From: PMG-095 sp049324695
GTDB lineage: Bacteria > Myxococcota_A > Polyangia > Polyangiales > Polyangiaceae
NCBI GenBank assembly: GCA_049324695.1
Contig: JBMOMJ010000036.1
Location: 54,031 to 118,030 of the forward strand
DNA: 64,000 nucleotides
Reading direction: 5' to 3'
In this document: piece after piece, positions 1-8,196 of the stretch
Position numbering within the stretch: the first letter of the stretch is position 1
How the letters are laid out: each line of letters begins with the position of its first letter
Position numbers and translations under genes: made by a program
The notes under the pieces: model-generated
Database searches by the model: none
What the model saw: only the letters and a program-made list of their open reading frames with translations
Told to the model about the DNA's origin: nothing

Positions 1-1081
1 CGCCCGTATCGGTGCACGTCTCCGTTTTGAGGCCCGATGAAAACGCGATCGTTTCGGCCTCGACCTGCTGGAACGGATCCAACGTGGCGACAGGAGCGGG
101 CCCCTGCGACGACATTTGGATGGTCGGAATCTTACCGTCCGCTGTGTAAGTGAACTCCTCGACACACACGGAGCGCTTGAAGCCGCCGCCACCTGGCAAC
201 GCGGCATTGTGGTAGAAAAAGTAGGACTTACCTTTGTAGTCGATCACACCAGGGTGGTTCGTGAAGCTCGAGCCGGCACCCGTCTGCTTCGCCATGATGT
301 CGCCGCCGAAAGTCCAAGGGCCGAGCGGGCCGCTGCTGGTCGTGTAGCTGATCTTCTCCGGCGTGCTGTCGGCGGGATAAACGATGTAATAAATCGAGTT
401 CCGCTTGTAGAACCACGGCCCCTCTTCGTATGCCGTTGCACGGTCGGTTTTGGATCGCGTTCCAAAACCTGCGGTGGTCAAGTTAACTTTGGTCGGACTT
501 CCTTGATAGGAAATCATGTCCGAGTTCAACTTCACGTACCAAAGGTCGGGATTGCCCCAGTACAAATAGGCTTGGCCATCGTCGTCGATGAACACCGTCG
601 GATCGATGTTTCCGCTCCCGGTCGAGATGAGCGCCTTGCCGAGCGCGTCCTTGAATGGCCCGAGCGGACTATCAGCAACGGCTACTCCGATTTTCGAACC
701 AGTCGAGTTGTTGAGAGGCACATACAAGTAGAACTTGCCGTTTCTGGGAATGGCGTGCGGTGCCCACGCATCACCAGTACCCCAGCTGAACGTCTTGTAA
801 CTCGCCGGCGATCCATGGTCGGTCCAATTCACCATGTCGACGGTGGAGTAGACTCTCCAGTCGTTCATGGTGAAAAAGTTGTTCACCGTGACGTCCTCAT
901 CGTGGGACGTGTAGAGATACAACCTCCCGTCGTACAGCATCGGCGCCGGATCCGCCGTGTAGTTCGTTTGAATGATCGGGTTGTCCGCAAAGGTTAGCGG
1001 GGAAACCGCTGTCATCGCTGACGCGAGCAGCGCCGCGAACACGACCCGCTGCGCAACTGATCTCGTCGAGAGGCTCATCAT
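1..1081 (-). CDS. GH43 glycosidase, likely with a C-terminal CBM (3' end outside window)
   Basis: Reverse-strand gene that runs off the left edge; about 360 codons are visible. The first ~31 residues are a signal peptide ending in PLTFAD. A GH43 five-bladed propeller follows: the catalytic base Asp lies in TADPAPM (about residue 43), the pKa-modulating Asp in IDPTVFID, and the likely acid Glu in YEEGPWFY. The final visible residues (QVEAETIAF) look like the opening of a family 6-type carbohydrate-binding module, so the complete protein is longer. GH43 enzymes remove arabinose or xylose from hemicellulose side chains outside the cell. The gene starts 16 bp after the esterase gene, so the two are probably one operon. 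Tandem ATG codons at 1081 and 1078 leave the exact start open. Family is clear; substrate is inferred. Confidence 0.85.
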   Translation of the reverse strand, partial: MMSLSTRSVAQRVVFAALLASAMTAVSPLTFADNPIIQTNYTADPAPMLYDGRLYLYTSHDEDVTVNNFFTMNDWRVYSTVDMVNWTDHGSPASYKTFSWGTGDAWAPHAIPRNGKFYLYVPLNNSTGSKIGVAVADSPLGPFKDALGKALISTGSGNIDPTVFIDDDGQAYLYWGNPDLWYVKLNSDMISYQGSPTKVNLTTAGFGTRSKTDRATAYEEGPWFYKRNSIYYIVYPADSTPEKISYTTSSGPLGPWTFGGDIMAKQTGAGSSFTNHPGVIDYKGKSYFFYHNAALPGGGGFKRSVCVEEFTYTADGKIPTIQMSSQGPAPVATLDPFQQVEAETIAFSSGLKTETCTDTG

Positions 1082-1097
1082 TGCCTTGCGTTGGTGC

Positions 1098-2441
1098 TCA
1101 GAACTGGCTCAGGAATTTCCAGGCTTCGCCCGGTCCCCAGCTGCCTGCGGCTTGACCGTTGTCCGGATATGGAGTGTGCCCACCCACAAACGAACAGAAT
1201 TCCACCGGGTAACCGCTCATGCAGCCAGCGATGTTGGTGCAAACGTGGCTACCCGTTGCCTGCGTCGGGTTAGACCAAGTGCATCCATTCGCCTTCGCGA
1301 AGTTTTGCGCCATCGACACGCCGCCCGAGTACGGCAAGACGTTGTCGTTAGTTCCGTGTGCAGCGAAGTACGCCACCTGCCTCATCGGCGGGCAGGGCCC
1401 AGAAGTGATTTGGGGAGAGCCGGAGTAAACGGCGACGCCGCGGATGTAGCCGTTCGCTGCACCGAGCGGCCTCGCGCACGCAGTTTGATAGGACATCGCT
1501 CCACCGAAACTCCAGCCGGTAGCGAAGATGCGATTCGTGTCGACGCAGAAATTTTCCGTGATCTGGGCGACCACGGCGTCTGCGAGCGCGATGTCCGAGT
1601 TGTTCGGGTTCGGCCATCCGCAGTTCGCTTGTCCATTGCCGGTGCCAGAGCACGGCGCGCCGTTCAGCTGTCCATTCGGTGCGACGAAGATGGTCGTATT
1701 GTTCGATAACGGAAGGAGTCCGTAGTACTGCCAGCTGTAGTTCTGGATGTCGTTTCCGTCGCGCTGGTGATACGAAATCACCAGCCGGTACGGGTGCGTG
1801 TTGTCGTAGTTGGTTGGAACGCTCAGGATGTACCGCCGCTGCATGTTCGCGGCCGTGATCGAGATTGGCTTGCCGTTGTTGTACTGACTGCTTGCAATGC
1901 CCGGTGCCTTGCCGCAGCCCGCAGACATACCAGTCGCGCTGCCGCCGCCCGCACCTGCTCCTCCCGACGCTTTCCCGCCCGCGCCAGTACCACCCGCTCC
2001 TCCCATCCCAGTGGCGCCGCCTCGACTCGCGCCACCACTTCCGCCGCCCGCGGCGCTGGTCCCACCGGCCGCGTTCCCTCCCAAGCCAGTCGAGCCGCCG
2101 TTGCTCGAGCCGCCGTTACTCGACCCGCCGTTACTCGACCCGCCCTGAGCAGCTTGCCCGCCATTGGCAGTTGTCCCGGCAGAACCGCCTGACGCGTTAC
2201 CAGCGCTCCCGCCAGAAGCTGAGTTGCCGCCCGCGCCAGGCAACCCTGCAGCTCCGCCCGAATTCGAGCTACCACCGGAGCTCGACGAGCCAGCACCACC
2301 GCCCGTGCCCGCCTTTCCTCCCGAAGCCGCGCCGCCCGTGCCGGACTGCGAGCTGGAGTTCGTTGAGCTGCATCCGCCCGCGAACGCAAGGAGGATGGAC
2401 CAGATCGTAAGGCGCGGGGCAGTAGTATTGCGGCAGAACAT
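1098..2441 (-). CDS. secreted lipoprotein esterase, CE1/PHB-depolymerase-like (feruloyl or acetylxylan esterase)
   Basis: 447 residues. The N-terminus is a lipoprotein signal (lipobox AGGC), followed by about 130 residues of Gly/Ser/Ala spacer and then an alpha/beta hydrolase. The catalytic triad is readable: nucleophile Ser311 in GWSFGG, Asp366 in HGTND, His422 in GGHTPYP. The fold resembles LpqC/PHB depolymerase and CE1 esterases, which cut ester links such as feruloyl or acetyl groups on xylan. Its partner in the same direction is a GH43 glycosidase only 16 bp downstream, which supports a hemicellulose role. The ATG at 2441 is kept because it directly precedes the signal peptide. Exact ester substrate is unknown. 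Confidence 0.82.
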   Translation of the reverse strand: MFCRNTTAPRLTIWSILLAFAGGCSSTNSSSQSGTGGAASGGKAGTGGGAGSSSSGGSSNSGGAAGLPGAGGNSASGGSAGNASGGSAGTTANGGQAAQGGSSNGGSSNGGSSNGGSTGLGGNAAGGTSAAGGGSGGASRGGATGMGGAGGTGAGGKASGGAGAGGGSATGMSAGCGKAPGIASSQYNNGKPISITAANMQRRYILSVPTNYDNTHPYRLVISYHQRDGNDIQNYSWQYYGLLPLSNNTTIFVAPNGQLNGAPCSGTGNGQANCGWPNPNNSDIALADAVVAQITENFCVDTNRIFATGWSFGGAMSYQTACARPLGAANGYIRGVAVYSGSPQITSGPCPPMRQVAYFAAHGTNDNVLPYSGGVSMAQNFAKANGCTWSNPTQATGSHVCTNIAGCMSGYPVEFCSFVGGHTPYPDNGQAAGSWGPGEAWKFLSQF

Positions 2442-2569
2442 TTAGGTCCTCGTGCAATCGGAGCTCGAAGGTGGCGCTTCTGCAGGCCAGACGGCGGTCT
2501 GCAGCTCGCAGTGGCGCGCCGCGCTCGGTTCCGTCAGACTATTTACGAAATATTCTTTATTCAGTGAGG

Positions 2570-2726
2570 AGTGCGGCGCGGGCAGAGCGGCGCGGGCGGA
2601 GCGGCGCGGGCGGAGCGGCGCGGGCGGAGCGGCGCGGGCGGAGCGGCGCGGGCGGAGCGGCGCGGGCGGAGCGGCGCGGGCGGAGCGGCGGGGAGTGCGG
2701 CGCGGGCAGAGCGGCGCGGGCGGAGC
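2570..2726. repeat. 14-bp GC-only tandem repeat array
   Basis: About eleven copies of a 14-bp unit (GCGGCGCGGGCGGA) with a few variants. A diverged block containing GAGTGCGGCGCGGGCAGA occurs at both ends of the array (near 2569 and 2693). All three forward frames stay open across it only because the unit has no stop codon, so it should not be taken as an N-terminal extension of the WYL regulator. It lies in the 366-bp divergent intergenic region 2442-2807, where no other gene was seen. Confidence 0.9.
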
Positions 2727-2807
2727 AGCAGGGGCTCGGTGCGTCGCAGCGATGCTCGAAGGAATCTTCCCGTTGCGCTGTCAGGAATATGTCAGAGTTT
2801 CGCTCGG

Positions 2808-3449
2808 ATGCGACGCACAGAACGGTTGTTTGCCTTGACCGAATATCTGCGCGGGCGGCGCACTGGGGTGACCGCCGAGACGCTTGCGGAGCGGTTCGGC
2901 GTGACGGTGCGCACGATCTATCGCGACTTGGACGCGTTGCGGGACGCGGCGTTGCCAGTCGCGGCGGAGCCGGGGCGCGGCGGTGGCTACGCGTTGGAGA
3001 AGAGTTACAGCTTGCCGCCGGTGAATTTTACGGCGCGCGAGGCAGCGTTGTTGGTGGCGCTTGGGCGCTTCGCAATGGACATGCGGCTGTTGCCTTTTAC
3101 AGAAACGCTCGAGTCGGGATTGGACAAGGTGCGCGCGGCGTTGTCGGCTTCGGCGCAGCGCGAGTTGTTGCAGCGACTGCAAGAGTTGTCGTTCATCGGG
3201 GTGCCCGCGTTGCCCGCGGAGAAGGCGGTGCGCGCGGCGGTCGAGCGCGCCTGGTTCGAGCGGCAGCCGTTGCGCGTGACCGCCGTGGATCAAGGATACA
3301 TCGAGACCAAGTGCCGCGTGCGCATCGAAGCCGTGATCATGGGGCGCCACGACACGCGCATTCACGCGGTCGACCTCGATGATGGTTCTACCCGGAACTT
3401 TCGGCTCGATCGCATTCTTGCGGCCGAGGTATTGGAGCTCGAGTCGTGA
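2808..3449 (+). CDS. WYL-domain HTH transcriptional regulator
   Basis: 213 residues from ATG 2808 (MRRTERL). Residues 1-60 are a DeoR/HTH_11-type winged helix (GVTAETLAERFGVTVRTIYRDL as core, recognition helix near TVRTIYRDL). The C-terminal third carries a shortened WYL-type ligand-sensing domain ending in the conserved RNFRLDRI segment, but the WYL triad itself is replaced by IHA. The start was placed here because upstream codons fall in the tandem repeat and because MRRTERLF is the usual opening of this family. It ends 9 bp before the GH2 gene, so it may control that gene and the divergent esterase/GH43 operon; this is inference. Confidence 0.85.
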   Translation: MRRTERLFALTEYLRGRRTGVTAETLAERFGVTVRTIYRDLDALRDAALPVAAEPGRGGGYALEKSYSLPPVNFTAREAALLVALGRFAMDMRLLPFTETLESGLDKVRAALSASAQRELLQRLQELSFIGVPALPAEKAVRAAVERAWFERQPLRVTAVDQGYIETKCRVRIEAVIMGRHDTRIHAVDLDDGSTRNFRLDRILAAEVLELES

Positions 3450-3458
3450 TATGGCCGG

Positions 3459-5231
3459 GTGATGGTTAGCCTTTCGCCCGGCTCGGTTGCGCTGATTCAG
3501 AACGTTCACGCGCGCAAGTACAAGAGCCTGAACGGAGCCTTCCGCTTCATCGTCGATCCTTACGAGAACGGCTACTACGACTACCGGCGCGAGCCCCACA
3601 AAACAGAAGGCTACTTCGCCAACAAGAAGGCGAATTCGAAGAGCGATCGCATCGAATACGACTTCGATCGCAGCGAGAGCCTGAGTGTGCCTGGCGATTG
3701 GAACTCGCAGCGGCAGGAGCTGTTTTTGTACGAAGGCACGATTTGGTACAAAACCGACTTCAGCGTGGAGCCGACTCCCGGCACGCGCTTGTTCGTGCAC
3801 GTTGGCGCGGCGAACTATGACGCCAAGGTTTGGCTCAACGGCGAGTTCGTCGGCGAGCACGTTGGTGGCTTCACGCCGTTCGACTTCGAGGTGACCCACC
3901 TCGTGCGCGCGGGCGAGAACTTCTTGGTGTTGAAAGTGGACAATACGCGCCAGAGGGAAGGGGTGCCCACGTCCAACACGGATTGGTGGAACTACGGAGG
4001 GATTACGCGCGACGTCTTGCTCGTCGAAGTTCCCAGTGCATTCATCATCGACTACGCGCTCCAGCTCCAGAAAGGCAGTCGTGACCAGCTCACCGGCTAC
4101 GTGAAGCTCGATGGAGCCGCGGCAGGCACGCCGGTGCGTGTCCGCATTGCGGAAGCCGACATCGATGTCCGGACCGCTACGGATGCGAACGGCGTCGCGA
4201 AGGTTGAAATCCGCGCCGCGGTCGAGTTGTGGTCGCCAGCGCGGCCACGTCTCTACGACGTGGAGTTCAGCTGCGAAACGGACGTGGTCCGCGACCGCAT
4301 TGGATTTCGCAGCCTCGAAACACGCGGGAACGAAATTCTGCTCAACGGCGAGCCCATTTTCCTTCGCGGCATCAGCTTGCACGAGCAGGCGCCCAAACGC
4401 GACGGCCGCGTGCGTGACCGTGCGGAAGCGGAAGTCTTGTTGGACTGGGCTACTGAGCTCGGCTGCAACTTCGTGCGTCTCGCTCACTATCCACACGACG
4501 AACGCATGGCGCGCTTGGCAGACGAGCGCGGCCTGCTCTTGTGGGCAGAAATTCCGGTGTACTGGACCATCGCGTGGAGCAACGCGGCGACTTTGACGAA
4601 CGCCAAGCAGCAACTCAGTGAGCTCATCACCCGCGACAAGAACCGCGCCAGCATCATCATTTGGTCGGTTGGCAACGAAACGCCCCGCAGCGAAGCGCGC
4701 ATGGCATTCATGAGCGAGCTGGTTGCCTGTGCGCGAAACCTCGATCGAACGCGCCTCATCAGCGCGGCGCTCGAACGCTATGAAGACGCCGAGCTCACGC
4801 AAATCATCGACGACCCGTTGGGCGAGCTGCTCGACGTGCTCGGGTGCAACGAATACCTCGGTTGGTACGACGGCTTGCCCGAAAAAGCCGATCGCGTGAC
4901 TTGGCGATCGGCGTTCAACAAGCCGCTCGTCATCAGCGAGTTCGGCGCCGATGCGCTCGCGGGGCTGCACGGCGACGCGCTCACGCGCTGGAGCGAGGAG
5001 TACCAAGAGAGCGTGTACGAGCACCAACTCGGCATGCTGGCGCGCATCCCCTTTCTACGCGGTTTGACGCCCTGGATCCTCACGGACTTTCGTTCGCCGC
5101 GCCGACCGCTGCCCGGCATTCAAGACTTTTGGAATCGAAAAGGTCTAATTTCGAGCGAAGGCGAAAAGAAGCGCGCCTTTTTCGTGTTGCAACGCCACTA
5201 TCGTGAGCGAGCCGCCAAACACGGCGCTTGA
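3459..5231 (+). CDS. glycoside hydrolase family 2 (beta-glucuronidase/beta-galactosidase-like)
   Basis: 590 residues with the usual GH2 order: jelly-roll sugar-binding domain (about 1-185), Ig-like domain (about 186-285), and TIM barrel (about 286-585). The acid/base Glu407 is in SVGNETP and the nucleophile Glu494 in ISEFGAD. Length and the short N-terminus resemble UidA-type beta-glucuronidases more than LacZ. No signal peptide is visible, so it probably acts in the cytoplasm on imported oligosaccharides. Start is GTG 3459, or ATG 3462 one codon later. It follows the WYL regulator closely and its stop codon lies in the first copy of a 20/21-bp repeat. Confidence 0.88.
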   Translation: MMVSLSPGSVALIQNVHARKYKSLNGAFRFIVDPYENGYYDYRREPHKTEGYFANKKANSKSDRIEYDFDRSESLSVPGDWNSQRQELFLYEGTIWYKTDFSVEPTPGTRLFVHVGAANYDAKVWLNGEFVGEHVGGFTPFDFEVTHLVRAGENFLVLKVDNTRQREGVPTSNTDWWNYGGITRDVLLVEVPSAFIIDYALQLQKGSRDQLTGYVKLDGAAAGTPVRVRIAEADIDVRTATDANGVAKVEIRAAVELWSPARPRLYDVEFSCETDVVRDRIGFRSLETRGNEILLNGEPIFLRGISLHEQAPKRDGRVRDRAEAEVLLDWATELGCNFVRLAHYPHDERMARLADERGLLLWAEIPVYWTIAWSNAATLTNAKQQLSELITRDKNRASIIIWSVGNETPRSEARMAFMSELVACARNLDRTRLISAALERYEDAELTQIIDDPLGELLDVLGCNEYLGWYDGLPEKADRVTWRSAFNKPLVISEFGADALAGLHGDALTRWSEEYQESVYEHQLGMLARIPFLRGLTPWILTDFRSPRRPLPGIQDFWNRKGLISSEGEKKRAFFVLQRHYRERAAKHGA

Positions 5232-5306
5232 ACGCGCCCTGCTCCCGCTCGAACGCGCCTGCTCCCGCTTGAACGCGCCCTGCTCACGCTCGAACGCGCC
5301 TGCTCA
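5225..5306. repeat. four-copy alternating 21/20-bp tandem repeat
   Basis: Four head-to-tail copies of CGCTTGAACGCGCCCTGCTC-like units whose lengths alternate 21, 20, 21, 20 bp, so the array is a duplicated 41-bp block. It fills the whole space between the convergent GH2 and COG3014-type genes. The stop codon of the first gene is in copy one and that of the second gene is in copy four. Confidence 0.88.
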
Positions 5307-6638
5307 GAACAACACGGTGTGCGAAACCACCGCAAAGCCGCCAGGTTCGACGTCGACGGTTTGCTTCTTGCGCACGCCGCGCACTGCCACAATAACTTCG
5401 TGTTTGCCGGGTTTCACGCGCAAACGGCTCACCGCCATGCGCGACGGGAGCGCTTCCCAGCTGCGGGTGTCCGGGGTGTCGACCGCCGTGAGGGTTGCCT
5501 GCACGCCCAAGCTGAGTAGCGCACCGACGACGCTGTCTTTGCCTTTGGTGCCTTGGCGAATTGCTTCGCCTGTCGCCGCGCGCGCGAGCAAACGCGTGAT
5601 CGCCGAAGCGACCACGGCGCCCTTGGCGTCTTCCCAGGCACGTTTGGCTTCGGCGTCGATTGCCGCGAGCGGCTCGGCTTCGGCGACCGCGCCGTCGACC
5701 TTGCAGTGGGGGCGCCCAATGGTGCCTTGTGGCGGGCCGAGCTCCGGAAAGTTTACCCACGTCACCAGGCCCTGCGCGGCCAGGTAGTTGGCTCGCTGAT
5801 GGTCCTCGGGGCTGAGAGCACCCGACACGTACGTCAGGGCTAGCCCGATCGGCACTCGGCGCGCAATTTTGAAGGGAACGCGGCCGTATCCCACCAAAAT
5901 CAAAATCTCTGCGTCGTCATCGCTGACTTCTTCACCGCTCTTGTCTGCGATGGCTCGGAGCCGCGAAGAGCCCGAACCGACCCGCCCGAGCAAGCGCTTC
6001 ACCGGCGTCGCAAGCGTCGCGTATTCACCAGTGGCGAGCGCATCGTCGTAGTAGCGCAGCGCTTCATCGAGCTTGCCGCTCTTCTCGAAAGTGAACCCGG
6101 CGAGGTAGCTGCCGACCGCCGTCAACGATTGCGCCGGATCTTCATGCTCCTTCAGATACCTCTGCATCACGGACAGGCGCCGAGCCTCGATGCGCGCGCC
6201 GTTGAGATCCGAGCGCGCCAGGTAGTTGACCATGTTCTCGGTGTTGATCAGAAGCTTCTCGTACGGCGGCGCTTTGTAGCGACCAACGTCGTCGGAGAAC
6301 AGGTACTTGCCGATGCTGTCGACGGCGTTGCGCGACAGATCCAACATGTCGATTTGCTTGTCCGCGGCTTCCAGATCACGACTCGAGAGCTCGTAGTTTT
6401 CGAGCTGCTGCAAGATCATGGCGCGATCCAGCAAGTACAGCGACTTCTCGCTGCCGACGTCTTTCGGCATGTCTTTTTCGCTGCCGACGTCGAGGCGCTC
6501 GTTCACGTATTTCAAGGCCGTGCGCGGGTCGCCCGCGTCGAGCGCACTTCGGATCGCTTGGGTGCGATCCGAATGGCTGGCGCAGGCGGAGAAACCCACT
6601 GCCAGCACGAAAACGCAAAGCCTTGAGCTTGATTTCAT
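5304..6638 (-). CDS. COG3014-type lipoprotein
   Basis: 444 residues with a lipobox (FSAC) after a 19-residue signal. The body is helical and TPR-like (SGKLDEALRYYDDALATG), then a C-terminal beta-rich part (RMAVSRLRVKPGKHEVIV) resembling a small carrier or PEGA-like domain. It matches the COG3014 lipoprotein group, which in other bacteria sits next to LpoB-type genes, as it does here: the lpoB-like gene ends 36 bp upstream in the same direction. An 8-residue segment is duplicated near residues 50-66 (DVGSEKDMPKDVGSEK). Probable outer-membrane periplasmic role; molecular function unknown. Confidence 0.7.
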   Translation of the reverse strand: MKSSSRLCVFVLAVGFSACASHSDRTQAIRSALDAGDPRTALKYVNERLDVGSEKDMPKDVGSEKSLYLLDRAMILQQLENYELSSRDLEAADKQIDMLDLSRNAVDSIGKYLFSDDVGRYKAPPYEKLLINTENMVNYLARSDLNGARIEARRLSVMQRYLKEHEDPAQSLTAVGSYLAGFTFEKSGKLDEALRYYDDALATGEYATLATPVKRLLGRVGSGSSRLRAIADKSGEEVSDDDAEILILVGYGRVPFKIARRVPIGLALTYVSGALSPEDHQRANYLAAQGLVTWVNFPELGPPQGTIGRPHCKVDGAVAEAEPLAAIDAEAKRAWEDAKGAVVASAITRLLARAATGEAIRQGTKGKDSVVGALLSLGVQATLTAVDTPDTRSWEALPSRMAVSRLRVKPGKHEVIVAVRGVRKKQTVDVEPGGFAVVSHTVLF

Positions 6639-6674
6639 TGATGCGCGAAGGCTACGGCCGAGAGCTCGTGCAGC

Positions 6675-7277
6675 TCAGATGATGGCCTTGGTGAGCCCAC
6701 TCTTGTGCTGAAACAGAATCTCGCCGGTCTCTACGTCGAGCACCTGAATGAACATGAAGTATTGAACACGCCGCTCACCCGCTTGGCGCTCGTCGCTGCT
6801 GAACACTTTGCCGGTGACGATGTACTTGGCGCCGACCTGCTTCCCCCAGCCAGCCACCTTCGAAGGATCGAAGGCACCGGAGTACTGCCGCTTGATCTCT
6901 TCGACCAGCTTCGGCTGATCCATCATGCTGATGATGCGAACGTGACCGGCGTTCACCAACGTCGTTTCGATCTCGCTGATGAGCGCGTCGAGCGCGCTGT
7001 CGATGTGCTCGCTGGTTTCGTTGCGCAGCGGCACCACCGAGACCTGCGGCCGATCCTCCTTGTTCCAGCGCTGAACGACCGCTGACGTTTGCATCGCCTG
7101 CATGTTCTGGTGCAGCAGCTTGTCGAGGTCGCGCTTGTCGAGCCCGGTGCTCATCGCCTGATCGTCGAGCCCAGCCACGTCCTCGCCGCGAACCGCGCGC
7201 GGCCCTCCGCAGTCGACCAGCACCGGGAACACGAGCAGCGTGAGCGGCAGAACGAGCGAGCGATTCAGCAAGGCCAT
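6675..7277 (-). CDS. lpoB: LpoB-family penicillin-binding-protein activator lipoprotein
   Basis: 200 residues. The signal peptide ends in LVDC, a lipobox with an unusual Asp before the Cys. The body matches the LpoB/COG3417 fold: VSVVPLRNETSEHID, then LVNAGHVRIISM, then VGAKYIVTGKV, and a final strand QVLDVETGEILFQHK. In gammaproteobacteria LpoB stimulates PBP1b from the outer membrane; the same job here is inferred. It is the first gene of a two-gene unit with the COG3014-type lipoprotein. A terminator-like hairpin separates it from jag upstream. Confidence 0.78.
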   Translation of the reverse strand: MALLNRSLVLPLTLLVFPVLVDCGGPRAVRGEDVAGLDDQAMSTGLDKRDLDKLLHQNMQAMQTSAVVQRWNKEDRPQVSVVPLRNETSEHIDSALDALISEIETTLVNAGHVRIISMMDQPKLVEEIKRQYSGAFDPSKVAGWGKQVGAKYIVTGKVFSSDERQAGERRVQYFMFIQVLDVETGEILFQHKSGLTKAII

Positions 7278-7349
7278 CGGAAGTCCTTTCGATCCAGAAG
7301 AACGGCGTTGTCCCTCCTTGGACGGAACAACCCCGCAGGATCATTTAAA

Positions 7350-7374
7350 CCCCCAGCCATTTTCTGGCCAGGGG
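7350..7374 (-). terminator. possible intrinsic terminator after jag
   Basis: Read on the reverse strand, a 10-bp stem (CCCCTGGCCA / TGGCTGGGGG, two internal mismatches) with a GAAAA loop is followed by GTTTAAAT. It lies 122 bp past the jag stop and 72 bp upstream of lpoB. The U-run is short, so it may be weak. Confidence 0.35.
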
Positions 7375-7496
7375 TGCTCCCAACGCTGTTGGCGCCCCAG
7401 ACCCCAGCGTCCGCTGCCAGTGCAGCGCTCAGGCAGGTTGATCCTATCTCACATGCGCTGCACTAGCTGCTGCCGCTTTCCAGATCGAGCCGAAAT

Positions 7497-8195
7497 TCAG
7501 CTTGGCTCTGCGGCCGTGGGGCGGCGCACGGGAATAATCTGCACGCGCCGTTGGTCGCCTTCTCCGTCGCTCTTCGTGATCACGCCTTCGAATTTGGCGA
7601 GGGCCAGATGCACCACACGCCGGTCGCGCGGATTCATGGGCTCGAAGGTGATGATCTTGCCCTGATCCACGGCTTGCTCGCCGAGGCGACGTGCCATGTT
7701 CGCGAGCGAGAGGTCACGACGGCTGCGATAGCCCTCGGCGTCCACCAAGATGTGGCGCCGCTCGAGACCGGGACGATTGACGACGCGGTGAACCAAGAAC
7801 TGCAGCGCCTGCAGCACTTGGCCCTTCTTGCCGATGATGCGCCCTGCGTCCTTACCGAGAATCTCGAGGTTGATCTCGTCAGTCGAGTCTCCCTCGCGCG
7901 GCCGACGCAAGCGAACACGGCAATCCATTCCCATTTTGCGGACGACCTCGTCCACGAACGCTTGCGCCTTGCGAGCGCGTTCGTCGAATTCGTAATCGTC
8001 GTGCTCACGTCCGCGACCACGACCGCGGTTGCGCCTGCGCCGAGCACCACCTTCGTGCCCGTTGGGCTCGGCGCTCGCTTCGTTGGAGCCGCCGTTGTCG
8101 CTCGCGCTCGGTGTATCGTGATCGGTTTCGGAGCCCGGCGCGTCCGGGTCGGCATTGTCCCAACCCTCGTCCGAGAAGCCCTGGGTATCGCTCAT
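7497..8195 (-). CDS. jag: KhpB/Jag RNA-binding protein (KH and R3H domains)
   Basis: 232 residues: an acidic then Arg/Gly-rich N-terminal tail (residues 1-70, RRRRNRGRGRGRE), a Jag-type region, a KH domain with the GxxG loop in IIGKKGQVL, and an R3H domain (MNPRDRRVVHLAL). It is encoded one base after the yidC stop, the standard position for jag (SpoIIIJ-associated). KhpB proteins bind RNA and influence cell division and envelope genes. The disordered Arg-rich tail is longer than in Bacillus and could add RNA affinity. Confidence 0.92.
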   Translation of the reverse strand: MSDTQGFSDEGWDNADPDAPGSETDHDTPSASDNGGSNEASAEPNGHEGGARRRRNRGRGRGREHDDYEFDERARKAQAFVDEVVRKMGMDCRVRLRRPREGDSTDEINLEILGKDAGRIIGKKGQVLQALQFLVHRVVNRPGLERRHILVDAEGYRSRRDLSLANMARRLGEQAVDQGKIITFEPMNPRDRRVVHLALAKFEGVITKSDGEGDQRRVQIIPVRRPTAAEPS

Positions 8196-8196
8196 C

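Noticed and set aside
2571..2807. N-terminal extension of the WYL regulator through the 14-bp repeat
   Set aside because: The repeat is open in every forward frame because it lacks stops, and family proteins start at MRRTERL.
2781..5027. Long reverse-strand reading frame antisense to the WYL regulator and GH2 gene
   Set aside because: It is a codon-bias shadow in high-GC DNA; the forward proteins have clear family motifs and the reverse product has none.
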